Source: JBGQOJ01 sp052119585
GTDB taxonomy: Bacteria; Pseudomonadota; Alphaproteobacteria; Rhodobacterales; Rhodobacteraceae
DNA: 64,000 nucleotides
NCBI RefSeq assembly: GCF_052119585.1
Contig: NZ_JBGQOJ010000008.1
Span: 1 to 64,000 of the forward strand
Direction of reading: 5' to 3'
The position numbers and the translations under genes are program-made. Of the stretch, positions 1 through 9,187 are shown one piece after another (position 1 is the stretch's first letter; every line of letters starts with the position of its first letter). The notes under the pieces are model-generated. The model ran no database searches. It had not been told where the DNA came from and worked only from the letters and a program-made list of their open reading frames with translations.

Positions 1-333
1 GGCGGATTGATCCATCACTCGGACCGCGGCGGGCAATATTTGTCCATTCGATACACCGAGCGTTTGGCCGAAGCTGGCATCGAACCATCGGTCGGCAGCG
101 TTGGTGACAGCTACGACAACGCCCTCGCGGAAACCATGAACGGTCTCTACAAAACCGAGCTGGTTCACCGCCAGGGCCCATGGCGCAACATGCAGGATCT
201 GGAAATGGCCACCTTCGGCTGGGTCGACTGGTTCAACAACCGGCGCCTGCTTGGACCCATCGGAAACATCCCGCCAGCAGAGGCCGAAGACAATTACTAT
301 GCACAGCGCGACGTGTTCGATATGGTCGCGTGA
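1..333 (+). CDS. IS3-family transposase (OrfB), 5' end outside window
   Basis: This is the C-terminal part of the DDE (integrase-core) transposase of an IS3-type insertion sequence, which cuts and joins the element's ends. The frame is already open at base 1, so the true start lies upstream. The visible protein carries HHSDRGGQY, then GDSYDNALAETMNGLYKTE, in which the last catalytic acidic residue of the DDE triad lies (the E of LAET), and ends with the usual WFNNRRLLGPIGNIPPAE motif (rve_3). It stops 12 bases before the right terminal repeat, as expected for an intact 3' end. Family assignment is firm. Whether the element is complete and active cannot be judged here. Confidence 0.9.
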   Translation, partial: GGLIHHSDRGGQYLSIRYTERLAEAGIEPSVGSVGDSYDNALAETMNGLYKTELVHRQGPWRNMQDLEMATFGWVDWFNNRRLLGPIGNIPPAEAEDNYYAQRDVFDMVA

Positions 334-345
334 AATGAAGCTATA

Positions 346-372
346 GGTCTCCGATAAACTCGGAGCGATTCA
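346..372 (+). repeat. Right terminal inverted repeat of the IS3-family element
   Basis: Directly after the transposase stop comes ggtctccgataaactcgg followed by agcgattca. Read on the other strand it begins TGAATCGCTCCGAG, which resembles the TGAACCGCCCC-type ends I recall for many IS3-family elements. The left copy is outside the window, so the repeat cannot be matched within it. The element should therefore end near base 372. Confidence 0.6.
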
Positions 373-456
373 GATTGTTATTTCTGCGAGAAGCCTTTGA
401 GGAATTATCGCCGTATTTTTTTCGCCTAAAGGCTCGATTAGGTTCTGTTTCGCCGT

Positions 457-1170
457 GTGACGGATCGCCTTGTGCGTGCCTTTTCCGTTGACACCAGTCG
501 CCAGCGTATGGACTCGACCACGCTGCGTTTGGCCATGCGCAGTTTGACGTGGCTCGGGATCGTCGTTGAGACCATTTCGAAACTCGCGCGCGAACTTGCG
601 CGGTTTCATCCCGCGCTGCATGCGCTGATCGATGGCTATATCATCCGGATATGCGTTGCTGGTTCAGGTTCTGCATGAGCAGTTCGAGGTTACGGAAGAA
701 GAGGAGGGCGATATGCCCCCGGCAATTGCCACCCCGCGCAAACCAGGGGATATGCCTTGCGACGGCATCAGTACCCGGCCGATCCGGATGCCAGTTACAA
801 TGCGCACAGGGGTTTGGGCTATATGGCGCAGATCGTTGAAACCTACGCCGAGGATGATGACCCTGCGCATGAAACGGCCCCCTCTGTCGCCCGATCTGAT
901 CACCCATGTGGCGGTTCACAAGATGACGGTGCATGACGGACACTGGCTGCCAGATGCACTGGACGATCTTGCTGATCGTTCGCTCGCGCCGAAAGTGTTG
1001 TTGGCCGATTCCCACTATGGCTCGGCTGACAACATGACCTTGGCCCAAAGGTGTAGCATCGATCTGACGGCACCGGCACGGACGGCCAAAGGCGGCTCTT
1101 CTGGGCGCCTGACCCTCGATGAGGTCGGTCTGGTGCTGGAGTGTCCCAGCGGTCTCGCACCGGCCTCAAC
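457..1170 (+). pseudogene. Degenerate transposase (ISNCY-like), frame-broken
   Basis: Pieces of one transposase occur in order but in different frames. The first is a helical segment with DSTTLRLAMRSLTWLG and RELARFHPALHALI. The second, near 770-850, reads DPDASYNAHRGLGYMAQIVE. The third, in another frame, reads LITHVAVHKMTVHDGHW, then KVLLADSHYGSADNM, then LTLDEVGLVLECPSG. These match the order of blocks I know from ISNCY-type transposases (DST, NPSDPDATY-GHKG-YQ, ADS-YGS, CPAGH). At least one frameshift and missing stretches rule out a working enzyme. The remnant runs into the truncated binding-protein gene that follows. The family name is from memory; the broken state is seen directly. Confidence 0.65.
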
Positions 1171-1662
1171 GGCAGCGTTGATTTCACGCTCGAGGTCAGC
1201 ACATGGGAAGGCGTGAACTCTGTTCTTCTGGATCGTCCCCAGCGCGCGTTCCGCTATGCCGATTATGGCGTTCCAGACCAGCATACGACCTTCCTTGGGG
1301 GCAATGGCAAATGGCTTGCGCAGAACCCCGAGACCGCCCTCGCCTTTGTGCAGGCCGCGCAGCGCGGCTATGATTTTGCGACCCGTAACCCCCAAGAGGC
1401 CGCAGAGATTCTGATTGCAGAAACGGCAGGCATGCTGACGAATCCCGATCTGGTACGGGCCTCGATGGCGGCCTTGGTCGATGGCGGCTATCTGCAAGAC
1501 CCCGACGAACCTGTCGGCCTGATCGACGACGCAATGTTCGCCAACATCACCGGGTTTCTGTTTGAGGCCGGTATCATGCGCGGCGAAGACGGCAGACCGC
1601 TTGATGTCATGCCCGATGTGTCGAACTGGTTTACCAACGCGTATCTGGCGCAGGCAGACTGA
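1171..1662 (+). pseudogene. 3' remnant of a NMT1/THI5-like ABC substrate-binding protein
   Basis: The frame encodes about 155 residues like the C-terminal half of periplasmic binding proteins of the NMT1/THI5 (ThiY, pyrimidine-precursor) family. It includes FRYADYGVPDQHTTFLGGN, then NPETALAFVQAAQRGYDFA and PQEAAEILIAETAG, and a final WFTNAYLAQAD. The N-terminal half and signal peptide are missing and are replaced upstream by transposase remnants, so this is a truncated gene. A nucleobase permease gene lies just downstream on the opposite strand. This suggests that the locus once handled uptake of a pyrimidine-like compound. The exact junction with the transposase remnant is uncertain by some tens of bases. 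Confidence 0.7.
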
Positions 1663-1777
1663 AGATTGACGCGGAATGACAGGTGGCATTGATGTGCCAT
1701 CTATCATGTCTCTTGGCGCGGTTTCAGGGGCCGCTTCTGGCCGGCGAAGCCGCAAGGCTCCACCGGCCAAACCATTG

Positions 1778-3220
1778 TTAAACCTTCACGTGGTTCTTCG
1801 CCAACACGTGATAGATAGCGCCGCCAAGGAGTGCGCCAATCACCCAGTTGAAGCCGGACAATATTGCGAACCACGGAATCCAGACGGTCGCGACAGAGAA
1901 GATCGCCGCGACGCCGAACGCCTTGACCGCGACGCTGTTCCAGCCGTTGTCATAGTGATAAATCCCGCTCTCCATATTGTAGAGATCAGCTTCGTTTAGC
2001 TGCTCTTTACGGTGGGCATAGTAGTCGACGATCATGATGCCGAAGATTGGTGCGAGCACCGCGCCAAGCGTGTTCACAAATCCACTGATCCCGGCCTGAC
2101 TGATGAAGCTGACCCACAAGCCGCCGATCACCAAGGCAAACAGTGATGTGATCAAACCGGCCATACGAAAGCTGATCTTTTCCGGTGACAAATTAGCGAT
2201 GCCGTTGACCGCCGGGACAAAGTTGGCGACCAGGTTGATCCCGACCGTTGCCGCGAAAAAGGTAATCGCGCCGATAACTCCCAGAAGCACGCTGTCGGTA
2301 CGTTCGATAATCTCGGTCGGGTTGATGATTGCCTCGCCATAGACCACTGCTGCACCGCCGGTCGTCAGAAGCGCCAGTGCCGAGAACAAAATCATGTTGA
2401 TAGGCAGACCGGCCAGGTTGCCCAATTTCATTGTCCGCTTGTCCTTGGCATAGCGCGAGAAGTCGCTGAAGTTGATCATGACGGCGGCGAAATAGGCGAC
2501 CATTGTGCCGACGATGGCAATGAACCCTTTGAACTCGGTCCAAGCCGTGCCTTCGGGATTGGCAAAGATCGTCGCTGTGGCCGAAAGTAGCTGGCCATCA
2601 GAGCGCTGCCAAAGCACAACCAGAAGGCCGATCATAACCAGATACACAAAGGGGCCGGCAATGTTCAGGAAAGTTTCAACCCAATTCATGCCACGCCAGA
2701 AGATAACGATGTGAAATCCCCAGACAATTATGAAGGAAATCCAGTCGATACCTGAAAGGCCGAGAATTTCCGCTCCTCCGCTTGCACCTGTGATTGAACG
2801 GATCAGCAGGGCCACCGCCGTCGAGGCAAAATAGACCTGAACGCCGTACCAGAACACCGCCACAATTGCGCGAAGAATGGCAGGGAGCTTTGCACCTTGG
2901 GTTCCAAGGCTCGCGCGGGCGAAGACCGGATAGGGGATGCCATATTTTTCACCCGCAGCACCAGACAAGTTGACCATCCACATGACAAAAAACGCTGCCG
3001 TGATCAAAGCAGCGAATGCGGTCCATCCACCGACGCCGAACGAAATGAACAGCGACGCCACAAGGGAATACCCAAAGAGCGACTGTATATCGTTTGCCCA
3101 GATGTTGAAGATGGCGAACCATCCCCAGGTTTTTTCATCGGCACCGGCTGGATTGAGTATGTTTCCCGCCGGGTCCATCGTTCCGCCATGCGCGACATGC
3201 GTGCCATCAATTGAAGCCAT
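1778..3220 (-). CDS. NCS1-family nucleobase/cytosine-type permease
   Basis: A 480-residue inner-membrane secondary transporter of the nucleobase:cation symporter-1 family (cytosine, purines, uracil, thiamine, allantoin, hydantoin). About twelve hydrophobic segments are visible. NCS1-like motifs include WGMNWVETF-type sequence (here FWRGMNWVETFLN) near the middle and GPFVYLVMIGLLVV after it. The start MASIDGTHV is chosen because GGAGGAAGAA lies just before it; an upstream in-frame start would add 21 residues with no better ribosome site. The divergent GntR gene and an AT-rich dyad in the intergenic region suggest local control. The substrate cannot be read from the sequence; the neighbouring ThiY-like remnant points to a pyrimidine. 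Confidence 0.85.
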   Translation of the reverse strand: MASIDGTHVAHGGTMDPAGNILNPAGADEKTWGWFAIFNIWANDIQSLFGYSLVASLFISFGVGGWTAFAALITAAFFVMWMVNLSGAAGEKYGIPYPVFARASLGTQGAKLPAILRAIVAVFWYGVQVYFASTAVALLIRSITGASGGAEILGLSGIDWISFIIVWGFHIVIFWRGMNWVETFLNIAGPFVYLVMIGLLVVLWQRSDGQLLSATATIFANPEGTAWTEFKGFIAIVGTMVAYFAAVMINFSDFSRYAKDKRTMKLGNLAGLPINMILFSALALLTTGGAAVVYGEAIINPTEIIERTDSVLLGVIGAITFFAATVGINLVANFVPAVNGIANLSPEKISFRMAGLITSLFALVIGGLWVSFISQAGISGFVNTLGAVLAPIFGIMIVDYYAHRKEQLNEADLYNMESGIYHYDNGWNSVAVKAFGVAAIFSVATVWIPWFAILSGFNWVIGALLGGAIYHVLAKNHVKV

Positions 3221-3321
3221 TTCTTCCTCCCTGTATCCGCATACTCGCGGTAGAATTTCGATTCTCTGCAGATGTCTGCACAAATTGAACTTGCAACTAA
3301 CATGTTAATAGCTATTTTAGA

Positions 3322-3343
3322 TGATATACTATAAAATATATCA
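3322..3343. promoter_or_regulatory. Candidate GntR operator, TGATATA-N8-TATATCA
   Basis: The AT-rich gap between the permease and the GntR gene holds a perfect 7-bp inverted repeat, TGATATA and TATATCA, separated by eight bases. Its place between divergent genes and its symmetry suit a dimeric FCD-type GntR repressor. This is inference from position; the motif has not been compared with other genomes. Confidence 0.4.
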
Positions 3344-3391
3344 ATAAGCACTTTACGGATTTAATTGAAAATGTCGCTACGGGGTGAATGA

Positions 3392-4048
3392 ATGAGTGAG
3401 CATGTTGAAGGCACACTATCAGCAGATAAAGCTCAACGCGCGCTTTGGGCTGCGCTTCGAACGGGAAAACTGCGCGACGGCCAGTTCCTCTCGATGTCGC
3501 AACTGGTCGACATTCTTGATTGTCCGATTGCGGCTATTCGCGAGGCTGTGAAACAGGCCAGCGCACTGGGTTTGGTGTCCACATTGCCGAAACGCGGCGT
3601 CAAAGTCATGGAGGCGCGCCCCGAAACCATTCGGGACTGCCTTGATTTTCGGATGGTGTTGGACATGGAAGGCGCGCGACGGCGGATCGCTAACGGTGCA
3701 TTCTCGGAATTGAAGTCCCTGCGGGCGCAGCACAATGAGATGTTGCACGCGGCCCATAATGGCGCGGGAAATGACCTTCCGCCAAAGGCCATTGAGGTTG
3801 ACTTGGCCTTACACAACTATCTGGTCGAGGGGCTGGCCAATCTCCAGTTGGCGTCCGCCTATGACGCCAACCGGATACGCATTGCAATCATCCAGAATGC
3901 GCGCCCGTTTGTTCAAGACCGGATTGTATCTGCAATGGAAGAGCACCTTTCAATCATTGATGCCGTCGAAGACCGTGACATCGGTGCCGCTGAGCACGCA
4001 ATCCGATATCACTGCCAACAGACCCAGCGTTGGTGGGGCGTTGCCTGA
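3392..4048 (+). CDS. GntR-family transcriptional regulator (FCD type)
   Basis: A 218-residue cytoplasmic DNA-binding protein. The N-terminal winged helix-turn-helix spans about residues 15-75 (SMSQLVDILDCPIAAIREAV, then LGLVSTLPKRGVKVME). An all-helical FCD effector domain follows, with FRMVLDMEGARR at the start and AVEDRDIGAAEHAIRYH at the end, as in FadR/UxuR-like regulators. It is transcribed divergently from the NCS1 permease, with an inverted repeat between them, so it probably controls that permease in response to its substrate or a breakdown product. The ligand is unknown. Confidence 0.85.
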   Translation: MSEHVEGTLSADKAQRALWAALRTGKLRDGQFLSMSQLVDILDCPIAAIREAVKQASALGLVSTLPKRGVKVMEARPETIRDCLDFRMVLDMEGARRRIANGAFSELKSLRAQHNEMLHAAHNGAGNDLPPKAIEVDLALHNYLVEGLANLQLASAYDANRIRIAIIQNARPFVQDRIVSAMEEHLSIIDAVEDRDIGAAEHAIRYHCQQTQRWWGVA

Positions 4049-4053
4049 CATCC

Positions 4054-4078
4054 GTAAGGGATTGGTCGTCGCCCTTAC
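4054..4078. terminator. Possible bidirectional terminator hairpin
   Basis: A perfect 7-bp stem, GTAAGGG and CCCTTAC with an 11-base loop, starts five bases after the GntR stop. It lies between convergent genes (GntR and the metal ABC permease). No clear T-run follows on either side, so intrinsic termination is only suggested. Confidence 0.4.
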
Positions 4079-4173
4079 AGAAAGCATGGCTTTTGTGGCC
4101 GACCCCATGACATGACACCTGCCGCTCGTTTATTGGTGCTTACCTGAGCCCCGATGGTCTTTGCATGTAAGCG

Positions 4174-5034
4174 CTATGAACCGAGTGGCTCTTCGGCGTG
4201 CTGCATAGACGTGCGACGGGTCAGCATCTGCCGCCTGACAAACGCGATGATGAACAAAGCCGACAGGAAAAGAATAATGGTCGGTGCGGGCGCGCTGTCC
4301 AGAAAGAAACTGGCATAAGTTCCCAGCAACATGGATGTCATGCAGACCAGAACCGATACCCAAAGCATGGTCGAGAACTTTCGCACGATCAGGAATGCAA
4401 TCGCACCGGGCGCTATCAGCAACCCGATGGCGAGGATAAGGCCCGCAGCCGTCAGTGTTGCAACGATCGTCAATGAAAGTGCCGCCAGTAACCCGTAGTG
4501 TAGCCAGTTGACCCAAAGGCCCGACGCGCGGGCCTGTGCGGGATCAAAGCTATGCAGGAGCCAGTCTTTCCATTTCAGTACCAGCATCAGACTCACGCCA
4601 GCCGAAATGATCCCCGCCGTCCAAAGCTCATGCGACTCGACGCCAAGCATGTTGCCAAAAAGGATGTGGTCGAGATGCGCATTCGTTTCAATCGAGACAT
4701 ATAAAACGATGCCCACACCGAACATTCCCGAGAACACAACGCCCATCACCGTGTCCTCTTTCACGCGACTGTTGCTGGCCAAATAACCGGTCGCGATTGC
4801 ACAGGTCATGCCGGCGGCAAAGGCCCCCAGGATCAGGGGCAGACCGAGGATATAGGCAAGAACGATGCCCGGCAGCACCGCGTGGCTGACGGCGTCACCC
4901 ATCAGGGCCCACCCCTTCATGACCAGAAAGCAGGACAAAAGAGCGGTCGGAATCGAAACGATGATTGAGATCAGGAAGGCATTCTGCATGAACGCGAACT
5001 GAAACGGCAACATCAGGGCTTCAATGTCCATCAC
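4174..5034 (-). CDS. sitD: Metal ABC transporter permease, second subunit (SitD/MntD-like)
   Basis: A 286-residue inner-membrane protein of the ABC-3 family, which imports Mn2+, Fe2+ or Zn2+ with a periplasmic binding protein and an ATPase. It has eight or nine hydrophobic segments and the family pattern MKGWALMGDAVSHAVLPGIVLAYILG near residues 39-64. DPAQARASGL near the middle is the cytoplasmic coupling loop region. It is the last gene of a four-gene operon and overlaps the other permease gene by four bases (ATGA), so the two are probably translationally coupled and form a heterodimeric channel. The symbol is by analogy to sitABCD; manganese is inferred from the Mur-like regulator next door. 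Confidence 0.85.
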   Translation of the reverse strand: MMDIEALMLPFQFAFMQNAFLISIIVSIPTALLSCFLVMKGWALMGDAVSHAVLPGIVLAYILGLPLILGAFAAGMTCAIATGYLASNSRVKEDTVMGVVFSGMFGVGIVLYVSIETNAHLDHILFGNMLGVESHELWTAGIISAGVSLMLVLKWKDWLLHSFDPAQARASGLWVNWLHYGLLAALSLTIVATLTAAGLILAIGLLIAPGAIAFLIVRKFSTMLWVSVLVCMTSMLLGTYASFFLDSAPAPTIILFLSALFIIAFVRRQMLTRRTSMQHAEEPLGS

Positions 5035-5915
5035 TTGACCTCCGCAGCAGGCGCGCCGTGCCCGCGTGCCAAGGCTTTTTTCGCCTTTCGCTTAGCGGCG
5101 AGCAGCCCGTGTTTGGGCGCAAATACGAACGCGATCAGAAAGATCGTGGTTTGCAATGTCACGATGATGCCACCGGTCGCGCCATCCAGAAAATAGCTGA
5201 TATAGGCCCCGAAAAAACTGGTCATTGCGCCGATCGCAACCGAGACCATAATCAGACGGGGAAAGCGGTCGCACAGCAGATAGGCTGTCGCACCCGGCGT
5301 CACCACCAAGGCAATCACCAGAAACGCCCCCACAGTTTGCATGGCCGCAACCACCGACGCCGATAACAGGATGAAAAAGATCGCCTTAAGAAGCCCGGGG
5401 CGCAGACCAATGGTCCGTGCGTGGTTTTCATCGAAAAACGTGACCATCAGATCTTTCCATTTGGTCAGCAATATCGCCAAGGATACAAATCCAATAATCG
5501 CCAATTGCAATGTGTCTTCTGGCGTGATGGCCAGGATATTGCCCATGGTAATGGTCTGTATCGAAACGGACATCGGGTTGACGGATACAATGAACAGCCC
5601 CAACCCAAAGAAAGACGTAAAAATCATGCCGATGATCACATCGACCTTCAGTCCGGATCGCTCGGACAAAAACAACATCGCGCCCGCAGCAAGCCCCCCT
5701 GCTATGAATGCGCCCAAGGCGAATGGCAGGCCGAGAATGTAGGCGCCGGCCACGCCCGGCACGACCGAATGGGACAATGCGTCACCGATCAATGACCAGC
5801 CTTTCAGCATCAAGTAGGCCGACAAGAAGGCGCACACCCCGCCCACCAGGGCGGACACCCACATGGCGTTCGTCATGTACCCGTAGGCAAAAGGCTCCAG
5901 CATGTAGTCGATCAT
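5031..5915 (-). CDS. sitC: Metal ABC transporter permease, first subunit (SitC/MntC-like)
   Basis: A 294-residue ABC-3 family permease, paralogous to the downstream gene. It shows [20 protein letters not shown] near residues 36-55, about eight membrane segments, and [13 protein letters not shown] in the cytoplasmic loop that touches the ATPase. The C-terminus is a lysine-rich cytoplasmic tail ([11 protein letters not shown]). It overlaps both the ATPase gene upstream and the second permease gene downstream by four bases, so all three are made from one message. Metal choice is not encoded in a recognisable motif here. Confidence 0.85.
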   Translation of the reverse strand: MIDYMLEPFAYGYMTNAMWVSALVGGVCAFLSAYLMLKGWSLIGDALSHSVVPGVAGAYILGLPFALGAFIAGGLAAGAMLFLSERSGLKVDVIIGMIFTSFFGLGLFIVSVNPMSVSIQTITMGNILAITPEDTLQLAIIGFVSLAILLTKWKDLMVTFFDENHARTIGLRPGLLKAIFFILLSASVVAAMQTVGAFLVIALVVTPGATAYLLCDRFPRLIMVSVAIGAMTSFFGAYISYFLDGATGGIIVTLQTTIFLIAFVFAPKHGLLAAKRKAKKALARGHGAPAAEVK

Positions 5916-6796
5916 GGCGTGCGATCCGTGCGTTGGGTCTTGTCGCCGTATTGCACAAGAGGGCGTTCATCATCGGTGAAGATCGTAACCGAGCGGGCGT
6001 CTTCGTCATCGTGCAGTGCGTCGCCGCCCAACGTGAAGTGGCGTAGCACACCGCCAAACGCCACTTCGAGGTTTTCGCGGGTAAATGTGGTGTCCGTCGG
6101 GCCGTGGCTCAGCACCGTGCCTTTCACCAGAATGGTACGGTCACAAAATTCCGGAACCGACCCAAGATTGTGCGTCGAGACCAACATGACGCGGCCTTCC
6201 TCACGCAATTCGCGCAGCAGAACGATGATCTGTTCTTCGGTTTTGACGTCCACACCCGTGAAGGGTTCGTCGAGTAAGATCACCTGTGCGTCCTGCGCCA
6301 GAGACCGGGCCAGAAACACACGTTTGCGTTGCCCGCCGGACAGCTCTCCAATCTGACGATCCCTGAAATCCTGCATGTTGACTCGGCGAAGCGCTTCGTC
6401 CACCGCTGCATGATCCGCCGTCTTTGGCCGACGCAGAAATCCCATGTGGCCATAGCGGCCCATCATGACGACATCTTCGACCAGAACCGGGAATGCCCAG
6501 TCGACATCTTCGGATTGCGGAACATAAGCCACCAGGTTTTTGGCCAATGCCTCTCGCACATCGAGGCCCAGGATTTTGATATTGCCCTTGGCGGCCGGGA
6601 CAAACCCCATGATTGCTTTGAAAAGGGTCGATTTGCCCGACCCATTCACACCAACCAGCGCCGTCACGGTGCCGCGTGGCACCTCGAAGCTGGCATTCCA
6701 AAGGGCGGTATGACCGTTTCGATAGGTAACCGTCACATCCTGCGCAGTGATCCCCGCACTGTCGGCGCTGAATCGGCTATCTGGCTCATCGTGCAT
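5912..6796 (-). CDS. sitB: Metal ABC transporter ATP-binding protein (SitB/MntB-like)
   Basis: A 294-residue cytoplasmic ATPase that powers the metal importer. Walker A is GVNGSGKST at residues 49-57, the ABC signature is LSGGQRKR, and Walker B is [12 protein letters not shown], followed by a switch histidine in LVSTHNLGS. The C-terminal 40 residues extend past the usual domain and are acidic ([13 protein letters not shown]). The gene lies 93 bases after the binding-protein gene with no obvious terminator between and overlaps the permease gene by four bases. Confidence 0.9.
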   Translation of the reverse strand: MHDEPDSRFSADSAGITAQDVTVTYRNGHTALWNASFEVPRGTVTALVGVNGSGKSTLFKAIMGFVPAAKGNIKILGLDVREALAKNLVAYVPQSEDVDWAFPVLVEDVVMMGRYGHMGFLRRPKTADHAAVDEALRRVNMQDFRDRQIGELSGGQRKRVFLARSLAQDAQVILLDEPFTGVDVKTEEQIIVLLRELREEGRVMLVSTHNLGSVPEFCDRTILVKGTVLSHGPTDTTFTRENLEVAFGGVLRHFTLGGDALHDDEDARSVTIFTDDERPLVQYGDKTQRTDRTP

Positions 6797-6889
6797 ATTG
6801 TTTCCTTTGGCCAGAAAGCCACCACTTTGTTAGTGCAAGCGACCGACGCCAATGCTGCCGCAGGTCTGTTTGTCTGCTTGTAGAACGCG

Positions 6890-7792
6890 TTAGTTCATCG
6901 CCGAGGTCAACCCGTTTGCAACTGTGCTGGACGTGATCCTGAGAAGGTCAAGATAGGTAGGTACTTCGCCATCCGGCTCGCTCAGGCTGTCAACATAGAG
7001 CACTCCGCCGTAACTCGCGCCCGTTTCGCGCGCGACCTGTTCTGCGGGGGCCGTATTTACCGTGCTTTCACAGAAAACAACTGGAATGTCGTTGGCGCGT
7101 ACGCCGTCAATTACGGCTCGAACCTGCTGGGGCGTACCAATCTGGTCGGCGTTCATCGGCCAGAGGTAAAGCTCCTTCATGCCTAAATCACGGGCGAGAT
7201 AGCTAAACGCCCCTTCGCAGGTCACCAACCAACGGCGATCTTCGGGAATAGACGCAATTGCGGCCCGCAGCGGGTCAATAGTCGCCCGAAGCTTGTCTTT
7301 GTAGGCACCTGCATTCTTTGCGTAATTTGCCGCATTTTCGGGGTCATGTTCCGTAAATGCTTCAACGATATTGTCGATGTAAATCAGCGCATTATCCAAG
7401 CCCATCCAGGCATGTGGATTGGGTTTACCTTCGTAGCTTCCGGTTGTAATCGGGATCGGATCGATCCCGTCGGTGAGCGTTACGGATGGCACGTCCTTCA
7501 TGTTGGACAGGAATTGTTCGAACCAAAGCTCAAGGTTCATTCCGTTCCAAAGGATCAGATCTGCGTCGGAGGCGCGCACGATATCTTGCGGCGTCGGTTC
7601 ATAGCCATGAATTTCAGCGCCTGGCTTGGTGATGGACACCACATCGGCGGCATCGCCGGCGACATTGGCCGCCATATCGGCAAGAACCGTGAACGTCGTG
7701 ACAACTTTCATTTTGTCGTCGGCATAGGCGCCGGTTGCAAAGATCGCTGCGACTGCCGTGATCGATGTCGTTTTGAGGAATCGAGATAGCAT
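6890..7792 (-). CDS. sitA: Metal ABC transporter periplasmic binding protein (SitA/MntA-like)
   Basis: A 300-residue cluster A-I solute-binding protein. A signal peptide covers about residues 1-24 (hydrophobic core ITAVAAIFATGAYA). The expected metal ligands can be placed at H62 (EIHGYEPT), H127 (NPHAWMG), E193 (CEGAFSYLA) and D268 (YVDSLSEPDG). The His-His-Glu-Asp set is typical of Mn/Fe binders rather than Zn binders, which usually carry a third His and a His-rich loop; no His-rich loop is present. It is the promoter-proximal gene of the operon and diverges from a Fur-family regulator. Confidence 0.9.
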   Translation of the reverse strand: MLSRFLKTTSITAVAAIFATGAYADDKMKVVTTFTVLADMAANVAGDAADVVSITKPGAEIHGYEPTPQDIVRASDADLILWNGMNLELWFEQFLSNMKDVPSVTLTDGIDPIPITTGSYEGKPNPHAWMGLDNALIYIDNIVEAFTEHDPENAANYAKNAGAYKDKLRATIDPLRAAIASIPEDRRWLVTCEGAFSYLARDLGMKELYLWPMNADQIGTPQQVRAVIDGVRANDIPVVFCESTVNTAPAEQVARETGASYGGVLYVDSLSEPDGEVPTYLDLLRITSSTVANGLTSAMN

Positions 7793-7828
7793 TTGGTGCT
7801 CCCTTGAGTCGGCTGCCTCAGTTGTAAA

Positions 7829-7844
7829 TGCAAATCATTCGTAA
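7829..7844. promoter_or_regulatory. Candidate Mur/Fur-family operator upstream of sitA
   Basis: Between the divergent sitA and regulator genes lies TGCAAATCATTCGTAA, an imperfect palindrome (TGCAAAT, one base, ATTCGTA; five of seven positions pair). From memory it resembles the TGCAAAT-type manganese-responsive sites bound by Mur in rhizobia. A second TTTGCAATT half-site-like string occurs about 30 bases further on. Inference from position and similarity only. Confidence 0.4.
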
Positions 7845-7923
7845 CTGTCTAGTGCTATTGAGGACTATTTGCAATTGGGCTTTTGATTGATTATGAAATC
7901 CTACACCTTTGTGGGAGCATAGC

Positions 7924-8346
7924 ATGAGCGCTCATCTTGACGAGATAGATGGCATGTTGCGCGACGCGGGCATGCGCGTAACCCAACAACGCCGGACAAT
8001 CATTTCGGCGCTTGCCCAAAGCGACGATCACCCAAGTGCCGAAGACGTCTTCGCCCGGGTCAAACGGCTGGATAGCAGCGTGTCGTTCGCTACCGTCTAC
8101 CGCGCGCTCGCCACGCTTTCGGATGTGGGGATTGTGCAGCGCGTCGCAGTTGACGATGGTCCCGCGCGGTTTGAAATGGCGTCCGACACTGATCACGATC
8201 ATCTTGTCGATGTCGATACGGGCGAGGTGGTTGAGTTGGCCTCCGAAGAATTGGCAAACCTGCGATTACGTCTGACTGTTGAGCTTGGCTACGAAATCCT
8301 CAGCCAACATTCTGTGCTTAGGGTGCGGAAACTCAAAAGAACCTGA
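7924..8346 (+). CDS. mur: Fur-family metalloregulator, Mur-like
   Basis: A 140-residue DNA-binding metal sensor. The N-terminal winged helix includes RVTQQRRTIISAL and SFATVYRALATLSDVGIV, the Fur recognition-helix motif. Candidate metal ligands are H36 (DHPSAEDVF), E84 and H91/H93 (TDHDHLVDV). The two CxxC pairs that bind structural zinc in many Fur proteins are absent; where Fur has a cysteine motif after HDHL, this protein reads VDVDTGEVVE. Mur and Irr proteins of alphaproteobacteria also lack CxxC, so a manganese-sensing repressor of the divergent sitABCD genes is likely. ATG is preferred over an upstream TTG because GGGAG lies six bases before it. An iron-sensing role remains possible. 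Confidence 0.8.
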   Translation: MSAHLDEIDGMLRDAGMRVTQQRRTIISALAQSDDHPSAEDVFARVKRLDSSVSFATVYRALATLSDVGIVQRVAVDDGPARFEMASDTDHDHLVDVDTGEVVELASEELANLRLRLTVELGYEILSQHSVLRVRKLKRT

Positions 8347-8589
8347 GGCAATAAAAATGCTGCGCTCTGTTCGAACGGCGGCTTTCGGGAAATAGACAAG
8401 TGAATTCTGGAGGGTGTCGAATGTCGGCTCAGATGAAGGCTTTCTAAATGCTTAAGCAAGGGCAGCATTTGAATCAGCCGTTCAACGCGCTGACGCGCAT
8501 CGGCTCTATATTCGCAACGGCTATGCTGTAATAGCATTCCGTTTTGAAAAACCATATGAGCGGCCTATCAAGCCAAGCGGAGAAACCAT

Positions 8590-9187
8590 TCAATTTGACG
8601 GTAACGCCTTGTAACCTTTGAATATAAACAAAACACCAATCGCAAACAGGCCCAGCCCGCTAAGGGTTTCGATGCGAATGCGCCGCGCCACTGTGCGCCT
8701 GAATGTATGCATCGCAATGAGCGAGTACCCAAAGATAAAAGCCGCATCCAGCGACACGAAAATCGCGCCATAAATCAAAGATTGCAGTCCGGCGTTGTGT
8801 TCGGGCGAGATAAATCCGGGAAAGAGTGCGACGAAGAAAATAATGGCTTTGGGGTTGGTCACACAGGCAAAGAAGTTTGCAGAAAATGGCTTCGTCAGTA
8901 TGCTTTGTGCTCCGAAGGGATTTCACTGCCAAATACAGAATGAAGACGCCCCCTGCGATTTGGAGGTAAGGCAAGACAATCTCCGACATCGCAATCAGGG
9001 TCCGCAAACTTGCCACGGCAACCAGAATATGAACCACTGATCCGAGCGCATCCCCAGCAACAGTGATCGCCGCCGCTTTAGGACCGAAGCGAACGGCTTG
9101 TGATGACGCAAGAGCAACCGACGGGCCCGGCGTCACAACAATCAGGAGAGTGGCGGTTAGAAATCCTAAGAAGAGAAACGCATCCAT
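8590..9187 (-). pseudogene. LysE/RhtB-family exporter, frameshifted
   Basis: Two overlapping frames together encode one amino-acid exporter of about 200 residues. The N-terminal part reads MDAFLFLGFLTATLLIVVTP then GPSVALASSQAVRFG and continues to FILYLAVKSLRS. The rest is in another frame, from SILTKPFSANFFACVTNPKA to LFIFKGYKALPSN. The frame change lies within roughly 8900-8925. Apart from that single shift the gene looks complete, with about six membrane segments. So it is either a recent pseudogene or a base error in the assembly. No substrate can be named. Confidence 0.7.
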
